Source: Colwellia psychrerythraea 34H (GTDB lineage Bacteria > Pseudomonadota > Gammaproteobacteria > Enterobacterales > Alteromonadaceae). From it: a DNA stretch of 64,000 bases. Each line of letters starts with the position of its first letter. Position 1 is the stretch's first letter. Location of the stretch: assembly GCF_000012325.1 (NCBI RefSeq), contig NC_003910.7:2976001-3040000 (forward strand). The letters are read 5' to 3'. The notes beneath the pieces were generated by a model. That model ran no database searches. It was given only the letters and a program-made list of their open reading frames with translations, and was not told the origin of the DNA. Below, in pieces: positions 54,313-64,000 of the stretch. A program made the position numbers and the translations under genes.

Positions 54313-54553
54313 AGGGCGAGCTCCACATTAAACAAGTATAAAAAGGTTATTTTACTAAAATAATTCAAAAAAGGATAAGGCACTAATCACTATTTAGTGA
54401 TACCTATTATCATTACAATGAATAAACATAAATTAGACTTAAATATAATAATAAAGATAATCAAAAACTAAACATTATATTTTAGCTTTTGATTAATATA
54501 GTGCTATTTACTAGCACCTTAACTACATATTTATTTTAAAGCAATAAATTGAC

Positions 54554-56845
<2,292 letters not shown>

Positions 56846-56967
56846 TTAATGCATATTCACCCAAGCTAAAATTTATTTTTTGCGCGCACATAGTATAGTA
56901 ATTCAAAGCGTATTAATATAGCCAGGCAGAAAGGCATCACATATTTTAAAGGAAAATTAGTCTACAA

Positions 56968-57573
56968 ATGAATCAAAGCAAAGGCTATACAAGACATACC
57001 GCTAAAAAGCAGCGAAAGGTACGACCACTTGATGAAAAGCAGATAGTCGTGCTTTTTAACAAACCGTTTGACGTGCTTTGTCAATTTACCGATGAGAACA
57101 ACCGTCGTACATTAAAAGATTTCATTACCATACCAGGTATATATGCCGCAGGAAGATTAGATAGAGATAGTGAAGGCTTATTGTTACTTACCAATGATGG
57201 AAAATTACAACATCAGATTGCCAATCCAGTTAAGAAAACAGAAAAAACGTACTGGGTACAAATTGAAGGGGCGCCTTCAGAACAAGATTTAGCAAAATTA
57301 CGTCAAGGTGTCGAATTAAAGGATGGTATGACTAAACCGGCTAAAGTTGCCATTATGCTCGAACCTAACGTTTGGCCACGTAACCCTCCTATAAGAGAGC
57401 GTGCCAGTATCCCAACGACTTGGCTAGAAATTACCATAACAGAAGGTCGTAATAGACAAGTTAGACGGATGACAGCAAATATAGGCTTCCCTACCCTGCG
57501 ACTCATTAGATATCGTATTGGTAACTGGACATTAGACAATATTAATAATGGGGAATATAAAGTTGAGCAGTAA
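56968..57573 (+). CDS. rluE: 23S rRNA pseudouridine synthase RluE
   Basis: 201 residues. Makes pseudouridine 2457 in 23S rRNA. Catalytic Asp in [17 protein letters not shown]; family motif [24 protein letters not shown]. It lacks an S4 domain, like E. coli RluE. First gene of the rluE-nudJ-mnmA-hflD-purB block; overlaps nudJ. Confidence 0.93.
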   Translation: MNQSKGYTRHTAKKQRKVRPLDEKQIVVLFNKPFDVLCQFTDENNRRTLKDFITIPGIYAAGRLDRDSEGLLLLTNDGKLQHQIANPVKKTEKTYWVQIEGAPSEQDLAKLRQGVELKDGMTKPAKVAIMLEPNVWPRNPPIRERASIPTTWLEITITEGRNRQVRRMTANIGFPTLRLIRYRIGNWTLDNINNGEYKVEQ

Positions 57574-58075
57574 CAACAGCGCCCTCACATCTGATCCTAA
57601 TATATCTAATGAAAACGACCATGGTATAAATCAATTTAAACCCAATACAACTGTTGCTGCCGTTATCCATTACGGTGGTAAATTTTTGTTTGTTGAAGAA
57701 CATGAAAAGTGTCGAGTCGTTTTTAATCAACCTGCTGGGCATTTAGAAGAAAATGAAAGTCTTACTGCAGCCATAAAGCGAGAAGTACTAGAAGAAACAG
57801 GATTACGAGTAGAACCCGATTTTTTATGCGGTATTTATTATTTTCACCGACCTGATCTTAAGCTATATTTTTTACGTTTTTGTTTTGTTGTTGAGTTAGA
57901 GCAATGGCTAAAAGGCCAACCACAAGACGATGAAATCATTGACACTCATTGGCTTACTCTTGAACAAATAAAAGAAAAGAGTGCTCAATTACGTAGTCCT
58001 ATGGTGTTAGAGTGCGTCGAAGATTACTTAGCTGGCAATAAAATTCCGTTATCGCAGCTAAAATCTAATCTTTAA
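57548..58075 (+). CDS. nudJ: NUDIX hydrolase NudJ (thiamine/nucleotide pyrophosphatase)
   Basis: 175 residues by the ATG at 57548. A TTG at 57563, in frame and 8 bases after GGGGA, is a plausible better start. The Nudix box lies at [22 protein letters not shown] (key residues G, E, R-E-x-x-E-E-x-G). Hydrolyses nucleoside di/triphosphates and thiamine pyrophosphates in E. coli. It overlaps rluE and precedes mnmA, the usual gene order. Confidence 0.88.
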   Translation: MGNIKLSSNNSALTSDPNISNENDHGINQFKPNTTVAAVIHYGGKFLFVEEHEKCRVVFNQPAGHLEENESLTAAIKREVLEETGLRVEPDFLCGIYYFHRPDLKLYFLRFCFVVELEQWLKGQPQDDEIIDTHWLTLEQIKEKSAQLRSPMVLECVEDYLAGNKIPLSQLKSNL

Positions 58076-58161
58076 TCTATATCCTACTAGTTGTGCATGT
58101 TATAATTTTTCGCCTCTTATTTCAGTACACTTACTTTTAATAAATCTATTGGTCAAAACAC

Positions 58162-59289
58162 ATGTTAACAGCCTCAAATACTAAAGCCCCAGAACAAACC
58201 AAAGTCATTGTTGGTATGTCTGGAGGTGTCGACTCTTCTGTCTCTGCTTATTTGCTTAAAGAGCAAGGTTATCAAGTAGAGGGTTTGTTTATGAAAAATT
58301 GGGAAGAGGATGATACTGATGAGTATTGTGCTGCATCCCAAGATTTAGAAGATGCGCAGGCTATTTGTGACAAATTAGATATCAAATTACATACTATCAA
58401 CTTTGCTACTGAATATTGGGACAATGTTTTCGAATACTTCCTTGCTGAGTATAAAGCTGGACGTACACCCAACCCTGACATCATGTGTAATAAAGAAATA
58501 AAGTTCAAAGCATTTTTAGAGTTTGCTTGTGAAGATTTAGGTGCAGATTACATAGCCACAGGACATTATGTTCAGCGTGAGCTACGCGATAATTCATGGA
58601 AAATGATACGAGGTCTTGATAATAACAAAGACCAAAGTTATTTTCTCTACACACTCGACGAAGCACAGTTAGCGCACACTTTATTTCCTGTCGGCCATAT
58701 TGAAAAGCCTGAAGTACGTGCTATTGCAGAAAAAGCTGGATTAATCACCCATAACAAAAAAGACAGTACTGGCATTTGCTTTATCGGTGAACGTAAGTTT
58801 AAAGACTTTTTAGGTCAATATTTACCTGCTCAGCCCGGTATTATTGAATCAGCAGAAGGTGTTGCTGTCGGTCATCATGATGGGCTTATGTATCATACTT
58901 TAGGGCAACGCAAGGGTCTACGCATTGGCGGTTTAGCTGATGCAGGTGAAGAGCCTTGGTATGTTGTTGAAAAGGATTTATTACGCAACGTACTGATTGT
59001 TGGACAAGGGCATAACCACCCTCGCCTATTTTCTAAAGGCCTAATTGCCAATCAATTACATTGGGTTGATAGAAAAGCACTAACATCTAGCATTCAATGC
59101 ACAGTGAAAACTCGTTATCGTCAAGAAGATGTTTCCTGCACTGTTACTCCTATAACCGACTCTGCTACCGAAGAATATCAAATAGACTTTACTGAGCAAC
59201 AAAGTTCAGTGACTCCTGGACAGTCCGTTGTATTTTATAAAGATGATGTCTGTTTAGGCGGTGGTATTATTGATACCCTTATTCGCTAA
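58162..59289 (+). CDS. mnmA: tRNA-specific 2-thiouridylase
   Basis: 375 residues. Adds sulfur to U34 of Lys, Glu and Gln tRNAs. PP-loop MSGGVDSSV; catalytic cysteines in [12 protein letters not shown] and [20 protein letters not shown] and [13 protein letters not shown] motifs. Typical size. Followed by hflD. Confidence 0.96.
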   Translation: MLTASNTKAPEQTKVIVGMSGGVDSSVSAYLLKEQGYQVEGLFMKNWEEDDTDEYCAASQDLEDAQAICDKLDIKLHTINFATEYWDNVFEYFLAEYKAGRTPNPDIMCNKEIKFKAFLEFACEDLGADYIATGHYVQRELRDNSWKMIRGLDNNKDQSYFLYTLDEAQLAHTLFPVGHIEKPEVRAIAEKAGLITHNKKDSTGICFIGERKFKDFLGQYLPAQPGIIESAEGVAVGHHDGLMYHTLGQRKGLRIGGLADAGEEPWYVVEKDLLRNVLIVGQGHNHPRLFSKGLIANQLHWVDRKALTSSIQCTVKTRYRQEDVSCTVTPITDSATEEYQIDFTEQQSSVTPGQSVVFYKDDVCLGGGIIDTLIR

Positions 59290-59352
59290 CTTATAGGCAT
59301 TGCCTAAGCCAAGCCCATCTAATGACTAGATAAACTAAATACTAGAGAAAAA

Positions 59353-59988
59353 ATGAAAGATCAAACAATTACCTTTGCCGCTATTTGCCAAGTAGCTTAT
59401 CAAGTACAACAAGTATCCCGTACAGGTCAAATCACTGATGAAGAATTCAGTGTTTTATTACAAAGTATCATTGAAACTTCGCCAGTAAATACCTTAGCGG
59501 TTTATGGTGGTGAGATCGATAATATCAAGACAGGACTTGAGCTCTTAATCAACCACTTAGGCAATGATAATGGTACAAGTAGTGCAAAAAAGCACAAAGA
59601 TCCCGAATTAACTCGCTATATCATTAGCTTAATAAATCTAGAAAGACGTCTTGCTAAACAGCCTAAACAGCTTAATGCTCTCGGTGAGCGTATCAACGCA
59701 ATCGAGCGGCAACTTGAGCACTACACACTGACCAGTGACACTTTAACGGCGAGCTTTGCTAGTATTTATAGCGATATTATTAGCCCGCTAGGTCATAAAA
59801 TCCAGGTCACTGGCGAGCCAAGCATTTTAAAGCAAAATGTAAACCAATATAAAATTAGAGCCTTACTATTAGCGGGTATACGTGCAGCCGTATTATGGCG
59901 ACAAGTCGGCGGTAAAAGACGCCACATATTACTCAGTCGTAAGAAAATAGTCGACTCCGCAAAAGAATTACTTAAATCTATTCGATAA
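59353..59988 (+). CDS. hflD: Lysogenization regulator HflD homologue
   Basis: 211 residues, all-helical. It matches HflD, a membrane-associated protein that in E. coli binds lambda CII and sits between mnmA and purB. Motifs: FAAICQVAYQVQQVSRTG near the start and IRALLLAGIRAAVLWRQVGGKRRHILLSR near the end. The cellular role outside lambda is unclear. Confidence 0.92.
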   Translation: MKDQTITFAAICQVAYQVQQVSRTGQITDEEFSVLLQSIIETSPVNTLAVYGGEIDNIKTGLELLINHLGNDNGTSSAKKHKDPELTRYIISLINLERRLAKQPKQLNALGERINAIERQLEHYTLTSDTLTASFASIYSDIISPLGHKIQVTGEPSILKQNVNQYKIRALLLAGIRAAVLWRQVGGKRRHILLSRKKIVDSAKELLKSIR

Positions 59989-60043
59989 AATTTAAACACT
60001 ATTTAACTCTTAAATTAAGCCGATTAATTAAAGAGAATATTAA

Positions 60044-61432
<1,389 letters not shown>

Positions 61433-61456
61433 TCTTTTCTTTCATGTTTTGACTAT

Positions 61457-61485
61457 AAAAAAAGAAGGCTCTGCCTTCTTTTTTT
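61457..61485. terminator. purB terminator
   Basis: Stem AAAAAAAGAAGGC / GCCTTCTTTTTTT with a 3-base loop; flanking T-runs on both strands. Confidence 0.9.
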
Positions 61486-61606
61486 ATTTCTAGACTTCCT
61501 TATAAAGTTATAGAGTTGTTTCTATGCATAGATGTAAAAAATTCATGCTAAAGCAACATATGCTATACGAATAAAGATAAGTCTATCTAAAACCACTTAA
61601 TGTGAT

Positions 61607-62014
61607 TTATTTTGATTGCCACAATGACTCATCATTAAATAACTTATACAAACCATCAGCACGACCAATTAATAAATGAGCAAATTTATTTTGTTCTTCA
61701 TTCTTCGCTTGTAATAAGTTTTCAGCTTGCATTTGCCACTTTAAGGAAAAATGTCTTAATGCTTCACGAGCATTAGGAGCAACATCAACACCGCTGTGAT
61801 CGCTAGGTAAGTCTCCACATAAAACCCAAAACTTATTACCGTCTATTGATGTTAACTTCCACAATGCTAATATCGGTACTAAATAACGACTCTCATCAAC
61901 CTGAACACTCTGTGTAACAACACCTTTCTCGGCTAGGTATTTAGTAGCAACTTGATATTGCGTTTTTATCCATTGCTGTTGCTGCGCTTCTGTCATTTGT
62001 ACTGCTTCGGTCAT
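61607..62014 (-). CDS. Conserved small protein, DUF4826-like
   Basis: 135 residues, cytosolic. Pattern: QQQWIKTQYQVATKYLAEKGVV, then SRYLVPILALWKL and FWVLCGDLPSDHSG, then REALRHFSLKWQMQA. I think this is the DUF4826 family of gammaproteobacteria, from memory of its W-rich pattern; function unknown. It stands alone, convergent with purB and divergent from the leucine-dehydrogenase-like gene. Confidence 0.7.
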   Translation of the reverse strand: MTEAVQMTEAQQQQWIKTQYQVATKYLAEKGVVTQSVQVDESRYLVPILALWKLTSIDGNKFWVLCGDLPSDHSGVDVAPNAREALRHFSLKWQMQAENLLQAKNEEQNKFAHLLIGRADGLYKLFNDESLWQSK

Positions 62015-62243
62015 TTTAATTCTCAGTTATTCGAATTTATCTTAGATTAGTTATTTATAGCATAACGCTGTTTGTCACGATAAATTTGCATGTTGTAGCT
62101 TTTCGCTTACAGCTTGCGTCCTAAGTGTAAATTGTTAATTTTATCAGTAACTAGCTTGAGTATTTTCTAGGTGCTATCGTTCCTTAACAACATTACAACA
62201 CATTTAAATTGCCTTTTCTAGCAAGAAAGAATGGAGAAAAACA

Positions 62244-63281
62244 ATGGCTTTATTTGATTTACCCGATTTTGACGACCACGAGCAAGTGGTTTATTGCAGC
62301 GATGAAGCAAGTGGTCTTAAGGCTATAATTGCCGTACATAGTACCAAGCTTGGAGCAGCTGTAGGTGGCTGTAGAATGTGGGATTACGCTGACGATGATG
62401 AAGCCCTGGTTGATGTTTTACGATTATCTAAAGGTATGACGTATAAAAATGCTATGGCTGGTCTTAGCATGGGTGGAGGAAAGTCTGTCATTATTGGTGA
62501 TGCTAAAAAACTAAAATCTAAAGCGTTATTCAAAGCCTTTGGTGAAGCATTAAATAGACTAAATGGACGTTATTTAAGTGCAGAAGATGTCAATATTACT
62601 ACCAGTGATATTGACATCACAAACAGTGTTACCCCGTTTGTAACAGGCACAGAAGGCAAAAGTGGTAACCCCGCACCTTTTACCGCGCTTGGAACTTTCC
62701 TCGGTATCAAAGCGTCAGTAAAACATAAACTTAATCGTGATGATCTAACCGGTCTCAAAGTCGCCATTCAAGGCTTAGGTAGCGTAGGTTATCAATTATG
62801 TGAGCACCTGCACAAAGCTGGGGCAGAACTTGTTATCACTGACATCAATCAAACAGCTTTAGATATGGCTGCTACTGAATTTAATGCCACCATAGTTGGC
62901 TTAGATGAAATATACGATCAAGACGTCGATATCTATGCCCCATGCGCTCTTGGTGCCACTATTAATGATGATACGCTTAGCCGTTTAAAGGCAGTAATTA
63001 TCGCAGGTTGTGCGAATAACCAATTAGCCGAGCCTCGCCATGATCAAGCTTTGTTAGAGCGCGGTATATTATACGCACCCGATTATGTGATTAATGCCGG
63101 AGGTATCATTAATATTTCGTTTGAAAATAATTATGATCATGAAAAAGCGACCGAAAAGGTTGGCGATATTTATCACACTTTATTAGATATTTACGCTAAA
63201 GCTGACGCTCAAGCAAGACCTACTGGTATCATTGCTGATGAAATGGCGCGAGAAATAATTGAAAAAGGTGGCAAGGATTAG
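62244..63281 (+). CDS. Leucine dehydrogenase family (Glu/Leu/Phe/Val dehydrogenase)
   Basis: 345 residues. NAD-dependent oxidative deamination of a branched-chain amino acid, probably leucine or valine. Substrate motif LGAAVGGCRMW, catalytic lysine in MGGGKSVI, AEDVNITTSD, and the NAD-binding QGLGSVGYQLCEHL (GxGxxG). A GGAG ribosome-binding site is in place 9 bases before the ATG. Exact substrate cannot be told apart from close relatives. Confidence 0.9.
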   Translation: MALFDLPDFDDHEQVVYCSDEASGLKAIIAVHSTKLGAAVGGCRMWDYADDDEALVDVLRLSKGMTYKNAMAGLSMGGGKSVIIGDAKKLKSKALFKAFGEALNRLNGRYLSAEDVNITTSDIDITNSVTPFVTGTEGKSGNPAPFTALGTFLGIKASVKHKLNRDDLTGLKVAIQGLGSVGYQLCEHLHKAGAELVITDINQTALDMAATEFNATIVGLDEIYDQDVDIYAPCALGATINDDTLSRLKAVIIAGCANNQLAEPRHDQALLERGILYAPDYVINAGGIINISFENNYDHEKATEKVGDIYHTLLDIYAKADAQARPTGIIADEMAREIIEKGGKD

Positions 63282-63325
63282 GTCGCATTATTAAGGCTTA
63301 TTATCTTTGATGTAAAAATGGATAT

Positions 63326-63354
63326 AAAAAAACCAGCACTAAGCTGGTTTTTTT
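63326..63354. terminator. Bidirectional terminator between ldh-like gene and purC
   Basis: Stem AAAAAAACCAGC / GCTGGTTTTTTT with a 5-base loop; T-runs on both strands. Confidence 0.9.
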
Positions 63355-63375
63355 ATTAATTAAATTAGCTAAAAA

Positions 63376-64000
63376 CTAATCAATTAACTGATACTGCTCA
63401 CGCAAAATGGCAATAATTTCAGCTTTAGGATTATCAGATAAAACAATTTTATTACCGGTAATTTTTTCTGCTATATCGGTATAAGTTTTTGATACATCCA
63501 TCAGCACTGATAGCGGAAGTTTATTGTCACGTGCTAATGCTTCACGCTCACTCATACGATCTTTGTTTAATAAAATATCAGCATCCGGAAAATGGTTTAA
63601 TAGTAACTGTCGGAAACCTTCTTTGGAGTTTTCAACAACCTTACCTGCTCGGTATTGCTCGCCATCCCATATTCGTGAAGAATCAGGCGTACCTACTTCA
63701 TCCATATAAATCAGTTTGTCATCGCCATTAACATCTTTGACATAGCCAAACTCAAACTTTGTATCAACAAACACTTGGTCTATTTTTGATAAAGCGGTAG
63801 AGATAACATCAAAACCTTCAGTAAGCAGTTTTTCATACCGTGCAATATCATCGACTGATTTAAAGTTAAACGCTTCAAAATTATCTTCAATGTTTTTACG
63901 GGTAATATTTACATCATCAACCGCTGGTACACCGGGAATACCTTCTAATATACCTTTAGTAGAAGGTGTTTGTAATAGTGAAGTTAACTTACTATCTTTC
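63376..64000 (-). CDS. purC: SAICAR synthase, N-terminus beyond right edge
   Basis: C-terminal 207 or so residues; the frame stays open to the right edge. Purine-synthesis enzyme joining CAIR and aspartate. Recognised by [49 protein letters not shown] and [17 protein letters not shown]. This is the long form (about 367 aa) of Vibrio and Shewanella rather than the short E. coli type. A GTG at 63774 is an internal Val, not a start. Confidence 0.95.
   Translation of the reverse strand, partial: KDSKLTSLLQTPSTKGILEGIPGVPAVDDVNITRKNIEDNFEAFNFKSVDDIARYEKLLTEGFDVISTALSKIDQVFVDTKFEFGYVKDVNGDDKLIYMDEVGTPDSSRIWDGEQYRAGKVVENSKEGFRQLLLNHFPDADILLNKDRMSEREALARDNKLPLSVLMDVSKTYTDIAEKITGNKIVLSDNPKAEIIAILREQYQLID

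Overview
The window reads as chromosome of an AT-rich, cold-adapted marine gammaproteobacterium of the Alteromonadales, most likely Colwellia. Reasons: a dimeric and a monomeric NADP-isocitrate dehydrogenase sit in tandem (described in Colwellia maris); the blocks clpS-clpA beside divergent cspD and rluE-nudJ-mnmA-hflD-purB are gammaproteobacterial; and PurC is of the long Vibrio/Shewanella type. This is inferred from gene content and order; no database search was run.

Layout. 1-9.6 kb: sbcC (cut by the left edge) and sbcD for DNA-end processing, a divergent LysR regulator/MFS exporter pair, a secreted unknown, and an AzlCD amino-acid exporter beside an AraC regulator. 9.7-19.9 kb: an accessory region that I read as a chromosomal integron gene-cassette array without an integrase in the window (a CALIN). 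Seven attC-like sites and one half-site separate small single-gene cassettes. The genes include an EcsC-family protein, an isoprenylcysteine-methyltransferase-like membrane protein, a lipoprotein, a small secreted protein, two genes facing against the array (spermidine-synthase-like and GST-like), and two probable defence genes: a degenerate-PHP/SMC-type ATPase and a TIR-like (PF10137-type) protein. An IS3-family element with a 3-bp target duplication lies at the low-coordinate end, directly against a half attC.

20.2-29.3 kb: a heavy-metal RND efflux operon (outer-membrane factor, His-rich adaptor, pump) with a His-rich small periplasmic protein, then a secreted subtilase. 29.5-37.9 kb: a 2-oxoglutarate oxygenase facing an unusual operon of five tightly overlapping genes: PqqD-like, double ATP-grasp, PLP-dependent decarboxylase, a urea-transporter/Sir2-like fusion, and a dienelactone-hydrolase-like protein. 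I do not know its product; it is the best candidate here for an undescribed biosynthetic pathway. 37.9-48.4 kb: a membrane GGDEF protein, namZ-murQ (MurNAc recycling), alr, queE/queC (queuosine precursor), a MATE exporter and uvrB.

48.4-49.9 kb: a DnaA-box palindrome, a strong stringent-type promoter, four identical tRNA-Asn genes at a 116-bp period, then two perfect 180-bp tandem repeats each holding a terminator and a broken tRNA-Asn-like sequence. 49.9-64 kb: housekeeping genes clpA, clpS, cspD, icd, monomeric idh, rluE, nudJ, mnmA, hflD, purB, a small unknown, a leucine-dehydrogenase-family gene, and purC cut by the right edge. Many units end in clear stem-loop terminators, several of them bidirectional.
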